Positions 16,202-24,755 of a DNA stretch of 35,431 nucleotides are shown here, piece by piece (the first letter of the stretch is position 1; the number at the start of each line of letters is the position of its first letter). The notes beneath the pieces are model-generated. The model did no database searches. It was not told where the DNA came from and saw nothing but the letters and a program-made list of their open reading frames with translations. The stretch is from an uncultured Bacteroidales bacterium (GTDB lineage Bacteria; Bacteroidota; Bacteroidia; Bacteroidales; UBA932), in contig CAKUVA010000021.1 of assembly GCA_934693135.1 (NCBI GenBank), positions 1 through 35,431 of the forward strand, given 5' to 3'. The position numbers were made by a program, and so were the translations under genes.

Positions 16202-16630
16202 ATGAAAGGCAGACTAACATGGGATCCCCTTCGCAAGAAGAATGTTCCACTGACTCCGGAAGAGAATGTGAGACAGTGGTTCATTACCATGCTCAGGGAC
16301 AAAATGGAGGTCCCTATGCACATGATGATGAGTGAGGTGGGTCTTAAATATGGAACAGGCCCTGTCCAGAAAGAGTTCCGAGCAGACATTGTGGTTTTCG
16401 ATCGGACACTCTCCCCTATAATGGTAGTAGAATGCAAACGACCGTATATAGAACTTACAGAACAAACTGTCGAACAGGCATTAAGGTATGATATGGTACT
16501 GGATGTAAAGTATATCACCATAACCAACGGCAGAAGCACTTTTATATGCATGAAAGAAGACGGTAAACTCAGATTTCTGTCAGTCACACCTAAATATGGC
16601 GAGATGGCAGGGGCAGAAAAAGATAAATGA
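16202..16630 (+). CDS. PD-(D/E)XK nuclease-like protein (type I restriction R-subunit N-terminal domain)
   Basis: A 142-residue protein of the HSDR_N-type family found as a stand-alone gene in Bacteroidetes. The nuclease-fold core is seen as RADIVVFDR (Asp62) and MVVECKRP (Glu77, Lys79), preceded by DPLRKKNVPLTPEENVRQWF. There are no helicase or methylase genes nearby, so it is not a restriction system. Its place one base before cca suggests a housekeeping role that I cannot specify. ATG 16178 would add eight residues but lies upstream of a strong TAnnTTTG box, so 16202 is preferred. The true start may lie at either. Confidence 0.75.
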   Translation: MKGRLTWDPLRKKNVPLTPEENVRQWFITMLRDKMEVPMHMMMSEVGLKYGTGPVQKEFRADIVVFDRTLSPIMVVECKRPYIELTEQTVEQALRYDMVLDVKYITITNGRSTFICMKEDGKLRFLSVTPKYGEMAGAEKDK

Positions 16631-16631
16631 T

Positions 16632-18161
16632 ATGACGAAGACAGAAGGGTTTCTTGAACATCCTATATTCAGAATTGTATCTAAAGCCGCAGAAGAAGCT
16701 GGAATAAGGGCTTTCGTAATAGGCGGTTTTGTAAGAGACTGCTTTCTCGGGAGGCAGACAAATGACATTGATATAGTGGCAGAAGGCAGTGGAATAACAT
16801 TGGCAACTGCCGTAGCAGAACATATACGCAAGGTCGAACATCACGGATGCAGAGTATCCGTATTCAAGAATTTCGGTACTGCAATGCTGAAATACCACGG
16901 CACGGAAGTGGAATTCGTAGGAGCAAGGAAAGAATCCTATAACAGAGACTCCCGGAAACCTATCGTGGAAGATGGTTCTCTCGAGGATGACCAGAAACGC
17001 AGAGACTTTACCATTAACGCATTGGCATTGAGCCTACAGAAAGAGGATTTCGGAGCATTGGTAGATCCATTCGGAGGCATACGAGATCTCGCTTCCGGCA
17101 TCATCCGCACTCCTTTAGACCCTGACACCACTTACAGCGATGATCCTCTCAGAATGCTTAGAGCGGTTCGCTTCGCGGCTAAATTGAGTACAAGCGAGCA
17201 TATCTTCCACATAGTTCCTGAATCTCTGGACGCCATGCATAGGATGCGTGACAGAATGACAATTCTCTCCAAAGAACGAATAGCAGAAGAACTTAACAAG
17301 ATGTTGTTATGCCAAAAGCCATCAATTGCTTTCAAACTGATGGATGAAACTGGGCTTTTGGATTATGTTCTTCCGCAGCTATCCAAGCTCAAGGGAGTAC
17401 AGACCGTAGACGGACGTGGACACAAGGATAACTTTGCCCATACCCTGCAGGTCGTAGACAATGTAGCTGCCGACGAAAGGAAAGGAATAGAAGCCGGCAC
17501 ATTGAAAGATTACACCCCAGAAGAAGACGGGGACGGATTCATAGAAAGCATCAGAACTACACCTTTCCTATGGTTAAGATGGGCAGCTCTTCTACACGAT
17601 ATAGGCAAGCCTGCAAGCAAAAGATATGACCGCCACGACGGATGGACATTTCATGGACATGAAGTCATCGGTGCGAGGATGGTACCAAAAATTTTCCAGC
17701 AGCTCAAAATGCCTCTCAATGAGAAGATGAAGTATGTACAGAAATTGGTTGCTCTGCATCACCGCCCAGTCGCACTTGTAGACGAAGAAGTAACAGATTC
17801 AGCTGTACGTCGTCTTCTTTTCGATGCCGGCAATGAAATACAGGATCTTATGCTTCTATGCAATGCAGACATCACTTCCAAAAATCCTGTCAAGGTAGAA
17901 CGGATAAGACGCAATTTCGAGTTAGTTCGTCATAAACTTATCGAAGTGGAAGCCAAAGACGAGATACGAAATTTCAAGAATCCTATAACAGGAGAATATG
18001 TCATGGATGTTTATGGAATACCTCCTTGCAAGGAAATAGGTGAATTGAAAGAATTTATAAAGAATGCCATCCTTGATGGTGTTATTGACAACACGTTTGA
18101 CGATGCGGACAAACTCATGCGTATCCATGCTGTAGAAATGGGGCTAAAGGCAGTGAAATAG
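16632..18161 (+). CDS. cca: CCA tRNA nucleotidyltransferase with HD domain
   Basis: A 509-residue enzyme that adds or repairs the 3' CCA end of tRNAs. The class II nucleotidyltransferase head is visible as GGFVRD (from residue 31) with catalytic NDIDIV (Asp45, Asp47), then RRDFTINALAL and DPLRMLRAVRFAAKL. A C-terminal HD phosphohydrolase domain follows, with His322-Asp323 in LLHDIGKP and HHRPVALVDEEVTDSAVRRLL. Such domains often carry phosphatase activity. I start at ATG 16632, one base after the upstream stop; an earlier frame from 16596 would overlap that gene. It is the second gene of a tightly packed run. Confidence 0.93.
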   Translation: MTKTEGFLEHPIFRIVSKAAEEAGIRAFVIGGFVRDCFLGRQTNDIDIVAEGSGITLATAVAEHIRKVEHHGCRVSVFKNFGTAMLKYHGTEVEFVGARKESYNRDSRKPIVEDGSLEDDQKRRDFTINALALSLQKEDFGALVDPFGGIRDLASGIIRTPLDPDTTYSDDPLRMLRAVRFAAKLSTSEHIFHIVPESLDAMHRMRDRMTILSKERIAEELNKMLLCQKPSIAFKLMDETGLLDYVLPQLSKLKGVQTVDGRGHKDNFAHTLQVVDNVAADERKGIEAGTLKDYTPEEDGDGFIESIRTTPFLWLRWAALLHDIGKPASKRYDRHDGWTFHGHEVIGARMVPKIFQQLKMPLNEKMKYVQKLVALHHRPVALVDEEVTDSAVRRLLFDAGNEIQDLMLLCNADITSKNPVKVERIRRNFELVRHKLIEVEAKDEIRNFKNPITGEYVMDVYGIPPCKEIGELKEFIKNAILDGVIDNTFDDADKLMRIHAVEMGLKAVK

Positions 18162-18163
18162 TC

Positions 18164-19192
18164 ATGCTTACCGATGATTTCATACATTATATAATAGGTG
18201 TAAAACGGTATTCGGACCGCACACGAGAAATCTATGCCGGCGTATTGAAAGAGTTCATGGATTTCGCGACAGGAGGCAATGCCGAAGAAAATCAAGATTC
18301 TGCATTGACAAAAACATTGACTCCAACAGGAATCCGGAATTATGAAGTGCATTTAGTCAATGACCTAAAATTCAGAGCAACAACAGTTTCACAACACATA
18401 TCAGTACTAAGCAGTCTATGCCGATATCTTATGTCTGTCGGCGTGATGAAATCAAATCCTGCGAAGTTCATAAAGAGGCCAAAATGCGACAAAAGACTTC
18501 CGGTATTTTTCAGAAAGGATTCCGTCAATGATTATTTCAATACTTCAGAACCTTCTGTAGAAAGAGAGGCGTTGAACGAGTTAGAAGGTTTAGCCAGTGC
18601 ACTGCACGATGGAACGCCATCGACATCAAGTGCATATAAGGCTGCAGCTGATCTTTACGATAGGAGACTTAGGAGAATCATAATCAGCATATTATACGAA
18701 ACAGGCATTCGACGCTCTGAACTCATATCGTTAAAGATAGGTTCAGTAGATTTCGGTCGTCAAGTGATTCGAGTATCAGGAAAAGGTGATAAGATGCGTG
18801 AAATTCCAGCCATTTCTTCACTTATTGAAGAAATTTTACTATATTTGAATGCAGCTGAGATAGTGATTGGGCGGAAAAGACGCTCGGACGAGCCACTGCT
18901 GATAACATTGAACGGAGGACAGTTATATCCAATGTTCGTGGACAGAGCAGTAAAACGCGAATTAGGAGAAGTCGACGGAATTACAGGAAGGAAATCACCT
19001 CATGTTCTGAGACATACTCTGGCGACAGAGCTTTTGGACGAAGGGACCGACTTATATTCCATAAAAGAACTTCTCGGACATTCATCGTTGGCAGCGACAC
19101 AGGTCTACACCCACAACACTGTCGAAAAGCTGAAGAAAGTATATTCAAACGCCCACCCAAGGGCAAAAAGAGGAGGTAAACATGGAGATTAG
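18164..19192 (+). CDS. Tyrosine recombinase, XerC/XerD type
   Basis: A 342-residue site-specific recombinase with all catalytic residues: Arg183 in ETGIRRSEL, Lys207 in SGKGDK, His280 and Arg283 in HVLRHTLATEL, His306 in LGHSSL and nucleophile Tyr315 in YTHNT. An N-terminal SAM-like DNA-binding domain precedes them (residues 1-110). An extra 40-residue segment between the domains (about 125-165) explains its length over the usual 300. Setting inside a housekeeping run with cca and hpf argues for chromosome-dimer resolution rather than a mobile element. Whether it is XerC or XerD is not decidable here. It overlaps hpf by 11 bp. Confidence 0.9.
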   Translation: MLTDDFIHYIIGVKRYSDRTREIYAGVLKEFMDFATGGNAEENQDSALTKTLTPTGIRNYEVHLVNDLKFRATTVSQHISVLSSLCRYLMSVGVMKSNPAKFIKRPKCDKRLPVFFRKDSVNDYFNTSEPSVEREALNELEGLASALHDGTPSTSSAYKAAADLYDRRLRRIIISILYETGIRRSELISLKIGSVDFGRQVIRVSGKGDKMREIPAISSLIEEILLYLNAAEIVIGRKRRSDEPLLITLNGGQLYPMFVDRAVKRELGEVDGITGRKSPHVLRHTLATELLDEGTDLYSIKELLGHSSLAATQVYTHNTVEKLKKVYSNAHPRAKRGGKHGD

Positions 19193-19469
19193 AGTTCAGT
19201 CGCTCAAATTTGATGCTGACCAAAAGCTATTGGATTTCGTAGAGAAAAAAGTTTCCAAACTCGGCAAGTTCGACGAGGCAATCACCGACGTAGAGGTAGT
19301 CCTATCACTCTTGGAAAAACCTGATAACAAAGATGTAAAGATTCAAATTCATGTTCCCGGAGGTTCTCAGGTAATTGAGAGAAACGCAAAATCATTCGAG
19401 GAGGCTGTCAACGAAAGTGTAGACGCCATGAAGGAGAAACTCACAAGAAATAAGGAGAAAAAAGCTTAG
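19182..19469 (+). CDS. hpf: Ribosome hibernation promoting factor (short HPF/RaiA type)
   Basis: A 95-residue protein that binds the 30S subunit near the decoding site and holds idle ribosomes inactive. The sequence MEIRVQSLKFDADQKLLDFVEKKVSKL, ITDVEVVLSLLE and DVKIQIHVPGGSQVIERNAKSFEEAV has the beta-alpha-beta-beta-beta-alpha pattern of the family, and the basic tail MKEKLTRNKEKKA is typical. There is no long C-terminal dimerisation domain. The start lies inside the xer gene (11-bp overlap), with AGGAGG close upstream. The order xer-hpf is well conserved in Bacteroidetes. A strong terminator follows. Confidence 0.9.
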   Translation: MEIRVQSLKFDADQKLLDFVEKKVSKLGKFDEAITDVEVVLSLLEKPDNKDVKIQIHVPGGSQVIERNAKSFEEAVNESVDAMKEKLTRNKEKKA

Positions 19470-19477
19470 TTAATATC

Positions 19478-19533
19478 TTATAACAAAAGAAAGAGCCGCG
19501 CACAAATCAGCGCGGCTCTTTCTTTTGTTATAA
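19478..19533. terminator. Strong bidirectional terminator between hpf and gltB
   Basis: Perfect stem of at least 22 bp (arms 19480-19501 and 19510-19531, extendable by two A-T pairs) with an 8-nt loop. The core is GAGCCGCGC/GCGCGGCTC, with A-rich and T-rich outer halves. It is placed 9 bp after the hpf stop and 6 bp after the gltB stop on the other strand, and can serve both. Confidence 0.95.
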
Positions 19534-19539
19534 TTAATT

Positions 19540-22500
19540 TTATAGTAATGAACGTTTCTCCTGAAGTGGCGAAATTATCTTCTTGTACTCCACAGGCGTT
19601 ACCTTCAAGAACTGGCGGGCATAGAGATCCCAATCATCCAACATCATGGCAGCTAAAGTGCTTCCTGTATATTTCAAGTGAGCAGCAAGAATAGAACGAA
19701 GCTCTTCCCTATCGCTATCAGCTTCCAAAAGGGTGAGTTCTATCATATCCATGTTACAATAATAATCGAAGTCGCCATTCGGATCCCATACATAAGCCAC
19801 TCCACCACTCATTCCTGCAGCGAAGTTTCGGCCAGTCTTTCCAAGAACTACGACTCGGCCTCCTGTCATATATTCACAGCCATGGTCTCCAACACCTTCA
19901 ACTACTGCAGTTATACCGCTATTCCTAACACAAAAGCGCTCCCCTACAGCCCCATTTATATAAATTTCGCCAGCAGTCGCACCATAAGCGATAGTATTTC
20001 CAGCAATAATATTATCTTCAGCCTTAAAGTCAGCCTCAGACGATGGAGTAACGATGATGCGCCCACCTGACAATCCTTTTCCAACATAGTCGTTAGCATC
20101 TCCATAAAGCTTGAATGTCACGCCATGACACAAGAACGCTCCGAAACTCTGTCCTGCAGAGCCACTGAATTCTACTGTAATGGTATCCTCCGGAAGTCCT
20201 TCCTGTCCATAGAGACGGGTTATTTCTCCACTTAACATAGCACCGACACTTCGATCCGTATTGCGAACCTGTACCCCAATACTGAGTTTATATCTCGAAT
20301 TGATGGCAGGTTTGAGAACCTCCATAAGTTCAACATCCTTGACAGCAGTCAGTCTATGTTCCTGTGGTGTGGTGAACACACGGTCATTGTCCTTGCAACT
20401 TTCTGGGATATAAAGTACTCGGTCAAGTGAAATTTCATTGGCTTTAGCCCCTTCCGGATAGGATCTTTTCTTAAGAAGATCAGCCCTTCCGATAATTTCC
20501 TGCATGGATTTATAGCCCATTTCAGCGAGTTTCTCCCTAATATTCCGCGCAAGAAATCTAAAGTATGTAACAATATCTTCAGGTTTACCCTTAAAGCGTT
20601 TACGGAGTTCCGGATTCTGCGTGGCTATGCCGACAGGACATGTATTTTTGTTGCATCCGCGGCACATTATACATCCCTCCGTTATCATTACAGCTGTTCC
20701 GAATCCGTATTCTTCAGCTCCAAGAAGAGCCATGAACATAACATCGCGTGAACATCTAAGACCTCCATCGACCTGTAAACGCACCTTTCCACGCAAGTTA
20801 TTCATTACCAATGTCTGCTGAATCTGTGCCAATCCTGTTTCAGCAGGGCTGCCAGCATGTTTTACGCTGCTGGCAGGGCTAGCTCCGGTTCCACCGTCGC
20901 CACCGCTGATGAGAATCACATCAGCCTTGGCTTTCGCCACGCCTGCCGCTATCGTGCCCACTCCAGCTTCAGATACAAGTTTAACACTTATCCTCGCCCT
21001 GCTATTCACATTCTTGAGATCAAAAATCAGCTGTGCCAGGTCCTCAATCGAGTACACATCATGGTGAGGCGGAGGTGAAATCAAAGTAATTCCAGGAATC
21101 GAGTGACGAGTCCTGGCAATAAGTTCATTCACCTTGAAACCAGGGAGCTGCCCACCTTCACCAGGCTTAGCACCCTGCGCCACCTTAATCTGTATTTCTT
21201 CAGCATTGACGAGATAATAGGTATCGACTCCGAAACGGCCTGAAGCAACCTGTTTCACAGCACTTCGCGCACTTGAACCATCAGGACGCAAGATATTACG
21301 AGCCGGATCTTCTCCACCTTCACCAGTATTGCTCATTCCTCCAAAGCTATTCATGGCAACAGCTATTGTTTCATGAGCCTCCTTACTTATAGCACCAAAT
21401 GAAATAGCTTCAGCGACAAAGCGTTTCATAATGGACTCCTCTGGTTCCACCTCATCTATGGAAATCGCGGCTCGGTCACTTTCTATTTCCATGAGGTCTC
21501 GGATATTCATCGGATGATCTCGGTTTTCCGATGCCACGCAGAACTCCTTAAAAGTATCATAATCCTTGTTTCGGACAGATGTCTGCAAAAGCTTGATTCG
21601 AGAAGGATCCCAACAATGACGCTCCCCATCTTTTCTCCATGCATATTCCCCGAAATCCTCCAGATGGTCTACGGCAGTGTCTTCTCCGGAATCCAAGTTT
21701 TCAGACTTGAACGCTGCAGTATGCGCATTCAGGACATCTCTCGCGACATCATCTATAGTGATACCCTCTATCTGAGATATACCTCCGCCCATATATTTCT
21801 CGAGTAATGAAGAACTTACACCAAGTGATTCAAACAAGGCCGCACCTCTATAGCTTCGGATTGTGGAGATTCCCATCTTAGACAATATCTTCAGCATGCC
21901 CTTATTTATTGCTGTAATATAATGGTCTTCAGCCGCAGGATAATCAAGTTGTATTGATTTATCGTTCACAAGCTTATCGAGAATAGCAAATGCCATATAA
22001 GGGTTCACGCCACTAGCTCCATATCCTACCAACAGAGCTACATGCATAACTTCGCAGACTTCACCAGATTCTACAATAATAGCTGTCTGCCCACGTTTTC
22101 TACAATGTATCAAGTGATGATGAACTGCTGAAAGCGCAAGAAGTGATGGTATTGGAGCATGAGTCTCATCTACAGATTTATCACTTATAATCAAGTAGTT
22201 ATAGCCAGCATCTACAGCCTTGGCAGCATCCTTGCAAAGCTTGGATATAGCAGCCTCCATAGCCTGAGTACCACCTGCCGCTTCGAATGTCATCGGGAGA
22301 GTTATAGTCTTAAATCCTTTGTATCTCAGATTTCTGAGTGTCTCCATCTCGCCATTCGTAAGGATAGGAGATGTCAGCTTAACGACTTTGCAAAGTTCTG
22401 GTGATGGGTTAAGAATATTCCCCTTCACAGCCCCGATATAGCTCGATAGTGACATTACTGCAGATTCCCTGATAGGGTCCACTGGAGGGTTCGTCACTTG

Positions 22501-24048
22501 GGCAAACTTCTGCTTGAAATAGTTGAAGAATCGCTGAGGTTTTTCCGCAAGAACTGCAAGCGGAGTATCATCTCCCATAGCATAAAGAGGTTCCGCACTA
22601 TTCACCGCCATTGGAACCATTATTCTGTCAATGTCTTCTTTGTCGTATCCGAAAGCATGAAGGAGTCTTGCATATCCGTCAACACTATGCTCCACTTTTC
22701 GTCCGCTCTTTATATTCTTCAGAATAATTCTTCCTGCATGAAGCCAGTCCCCATAAGGATGTTCGGCAGCCAATGCGCTCTTTATCGTATCATTATCAAG
22801 GATTCTCCCACGCTTAGTGTCCACCATAAGAATCTTTCCAGGGTATAGTCTACCTTTAGAAGCAATCTCAGATTCAGGTATATCGCATACACCTGTTTCT
22901 GAAGCCATTACAAGAAGTCCATTCTTAGTTATAAAGTAACGGCAAGGTCGCAATCCATTTCTGTCAAGCATACCGCCGGCAAAACGGCCATCAGAGAAAA
23001 GGACAGTGGCAGGACCATCCCATGGCTCCATAAAAATAGAATTGTATTCATAAAAATTCTTAAGATCTTTCTTTATGGGATTGCCCTCACGATAACTTTC
23101 AGGAATGAGCATGGACAAAGCATGCGGAAGTTCCATACCGGCCCGCACGAAAAACTCAAGCACATTGTCAAACGATGCGCTGTCGCTCATGCCGGGCTGG
23201 ATTATAGGACTGATATTCTCACTTATATTTCCGAGATTGTCAGCTTTAAGAACAGATTCACGAGTTTTTATCCAAAGTCTGTTGCCACGGATAGTATTGA
23301 TCTCACCATTATGTGCAATCATCCTAAATGGCTGTGCAAGTCCCCAAGTAGGAAATGTATTTGTAGAGAAGCGTGAATGCACCAATGCTATAGCACTCGT
23401 AAAATATGGGTTTGTCAAGTCAGGAAAATAATGCCGCAACTGCATTGACGAGAGCATTCCCTTATAGACAATCACAGTAGTGGAAAGGCTGGCGACATAG
23501 CATGACTGCTTATCATATATGGATGAGTCTAAAAGTTTCCTTTCTATTCCTTTACGAATGAGATATAGCTTGTCTTCCAACTCCTTGCGGTCATCACAGC
23601 CAGTCACGAAAATCTGTCTAATCTCAGGTTCAGTATCCAGAGCATCCTTACCAAGCATACTGTTATCCACAGGGACTTCTCGAGTATGCATTATGGTCAA
23701 ATTGTTGGCCTCAACACATTCGTTAATTATCTCTGAAAATCTGGCATTATCCCTCACATTTTTCGGCAGAAATATCATTCCAACTCCATACCTGCCCTTT
23801 TCAGGAACTGGAATTCCGTTCAGAAGAATAAATTCATGCGGAATCTGTACCATTATCCCGGCACCATCTCCAGTCTTGCTATCAGCCCCCTCAGCTCCTC
23901 TATGTGCCATATTTTCCAGCACAGTGAGACCCTTTTCTATTATATCATGATACTTGCTTCCATTCACATTCACCACAAGCCCTACTCCGCATGCATCATG
24001 CTCCTCTGCTGAAGAATATAGGCCCTTGTCAAGTTCGTTTTTTATCAT
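19540..24048 (-). CDS. gltB: Glutamate synthase large (alpha) subunit
   Basis: A 1502-residue enzyme making two glutamates from glutamine and 2-oxoglutarate. The N-terminal class II amidotransferase starts after a short propeptide, with nucleophile Cys20 in HDACGVG; HRGAEGADSKTGDGAG and FSTNTFPTWGLAQPFR follow. The FMN synthase barrel carries SNTGEGGEDPAR and LISGGDGGTGASP. The 3Fe-4S ligands are in CIMCRGCNKNTCPVG (about 1125-1140). The C-terminal part has the GXGXG helix segment (GRIIVTPSS to GGRVVVLGKTGRNFAAGMSGG). Length is normal. The small subunit gltD, which supplies electrons from NADPH, is not in the window. It is last in a paaK-hypothetical-gltB run. Confidence 0.95.
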   Translation of the reverse strand: MIKNELDKGLYSSAEEHDACGVGLVVNVNGSKYHDIIEKGLTVLENMAHRGAEGADSKTGDGAGIMVQIPHEFILLNGIPVPEKGRYGVGMIFLPKNVRDNARFSEIINECVEANNLTIMHTREVPVDNSMLGKDALDTEPEIRQIFVTGCDDRKELEDKLYLIRKGIERKLLDSSIYDKQSCYVASLSTTVIVYKGMLSSMQLRHYFPDLTNPYFTSAIALVHSRFSTNTFPTWGLAQPFRMIAHNGEINTIRGNRLWIKTRESVLKADNLGNISENISPIIQPGMSDSASFDNVLEFFVRAGMELPHALSMLIPESYREGNPIKKDLKNFYEYNSIFMEPWDGPATVLFSDGRFAGGMLDRNGLRPCRYFITKNGLLVMASETGVCDIPESEIASKGRLYPGKILMVDTKRGRILDNDTIKSALAAEHPYGDWLHAGRIILKNIKSGRKVEHSVDGYARLLHAFGYDKEDIDRIMVPMAVNSAEPLYAMGDDTPLAVLAEKPQRFFNYFKQKFAQVTNPPVDPIRESAVMSLSSYIGAVKGNILNPSPELCKVVKLTSPILTNGEMETLRNLRYKGFKTITLPMTFEAAGGTQAMEAAISKLCKDAAKAVDAGYNYLIISDKSVDETHAPIPSLLALSAVHHHLIHCRKRGQTAIIVESGEVCEVMHVALLVGYGASGVNPYMAFAILDKLVNDKSIQLDYPAAEDHYITAINKGMLKILSKMGISTIRSYRGAALFESLGVSSSLLEKYMGGGISQIEGITIDDVARDVLNAHTAAFKSENLDSGEDTAVDHLEDFGEYAWRKDGERHCWDPSRIKLLQTSVRNKDYDTFKEFCVASENRDHPMNIRDLMEIESDRAAISIDEVEPEESIMKRFVAEAISFGAISKEAHETIAVAMNSFGGMSNTGEGGEDPARNILRPDGSSARSAVKQVASGRFGVDTYYLVNAEEIQIKVAQGAKPGEGGQLPGFKVNELIARTRHSIPGITLISPPPHHDVYSIEDLAQLIFDLKNVNSRARISVKLVSEAGVGTIAAGVAKAKADVILISGGDGGTGASPASSVKHAGSPAETGLAQIQQTLVMNNLRGKVRLQVDGGLRCSRDVMFMALLGAEEYGFGTAVMITEGCIMCRGCNKNTCPVGIATQNPELRKRFKGKPEDIVTYFRFLARNIREKLAEMGYKSMQEIIGRADLLKKRSYPEGAKANEISLDRVLYIPESCKDNDRVFTTPQEHRLTAVKDVELMEVLKPAINSRYKLSIGVQVRNTDRSVGAMLSGEITRLYGQEGLPEDTITVEFSGSAGQSFGAFLCHGVTFKLYGDANDYVGKGLSGGRIIVTPSSEADFKAEDNIIAGNTIAYGATAGEIYINGAVGERFCVRNSGITAVVEGVGDHGCEYMTGGRVVVLGKTGRNFAAGMSGGVAYVWDPNGDFDYYCNMDMIELTLLEADSDREELRSILAAHLKYTGSTLAAMMLDDWDLYARQFLKVTPVEYKKIISPLQEKRSLL

Positions 24049-24060
24049 ATCGCTATTAAA

Positions 24061-24744
24061 TTACTTGCTTTCCTTTCCTGTCACTTTCTCCTTCACTGCT
24101 TCAAATCCCTCTGTCACACCTTCCTTAATTTTTTTCTTAGACTGGTAGAACTTGGTAGGGTTTATTTCTGCGATTGTACGATAGAATGAATTGGCCCACC
24201 AGTTTCTTAGTCCGAATCCACCTGCCTGTCCCTTGAAAGGCATACATGAAACAATGTCTTTGGTCTTGCAGTCAAAGAAAGCATAATAGAATGTGCCCAT
24301 TTTAGTACCTTTGTTCAATTCACCTGCTATCACAACCAAGCCGAGACCATCCTCTGAAGGAATATCAAGTTCCTGAAGCTCAAATTCGATATCTTGAGTT
24401 GAAAGAGCATCAGGTGTTTTGTTTACCAAAATTTCAGCTTCATCAATATCTCCGATTCTCTTGAGTGTCGGATCAATATCCACAACTTTAATGGCCATAT
24501 TAAGCCTCTTCGCCAGAGGTGTAACATATTTATCCTCCTCTGAAAGCATTAGCTTATCGATTTCACGAAATGCAGCCACAAATTCAGCAGGTGTTTCTGC
24601 GGCCCCGGTAACCTTAGTTAAGGCGAAATCTATTCCATAGAATTTCACTGAAGAATAATCCTTCAGACTTTTAGTCTCTTGTGCAGTAACAGAAAGACAT
24701 GCAATTCCAGCCAAAACGGCCAATGTCATGAAAAAACGTCTCAT
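24061..24744 (-). CDS. Exported protein of unknown function
   Basis: A 227-residue protein with a signal peptide (MRRFFMTLAVLAGIACLSVTAQ, no proper lipobox). Recognisable stretches are SVKFYGIDFALTKVTGA, LGLVVIAGELNKGTKMGTFYYAFFDC and GGFGLRNWWANSFYRTI, followed by a lysine-rich helical tail. I recall similar Bacteroidales hypothetical proteins but know no function. It sits between the ligase (11-bp gap) and gltB (12-bp gap), so it is almost surely cotranscribed with them. Its periplasmic location makes a direct metabolic link to either neighbour unclear. Confidence 0.75.
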   Translation of the reverse strand: MRRFFMTLAVLAGIACLSVTAQETKSLKDYSSVKFYGIDFALTKVTGAAETPAEFVAAFREIDKLMLSEEDKYVTPLAKRLNMAIKVVDIDPTLKRIGDIDEAEILVNKTPDALSTQDIEFELQELDIPSEDGLGLVVIAGELNKGTKMGTFYYAFFDCKTKDIVSCMPFKGQAGGFGLRNWWANSFYRTIAEINPTKFYQSKKKIKEGVTEGFEAVKEKVTGKESK

Positions 24745-24755
24745 ATCATTATTTT

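Noticed and set aside
16202..16630. A restriction-modification system
   Set aside because: The protein has the nuclease-like N-terminal domain only; no helicase, specificity or methylase gene is near, and it sits in a housekeeping run.
18164..19192. Integrase of a mobile element or fimbrial invertase
   Set aside because: The gene is packed between cca and hpf, a conserved housekeeping setting. No att-like repeats or cargo genes flank it, and it is 6 kb from the fimbrial region.
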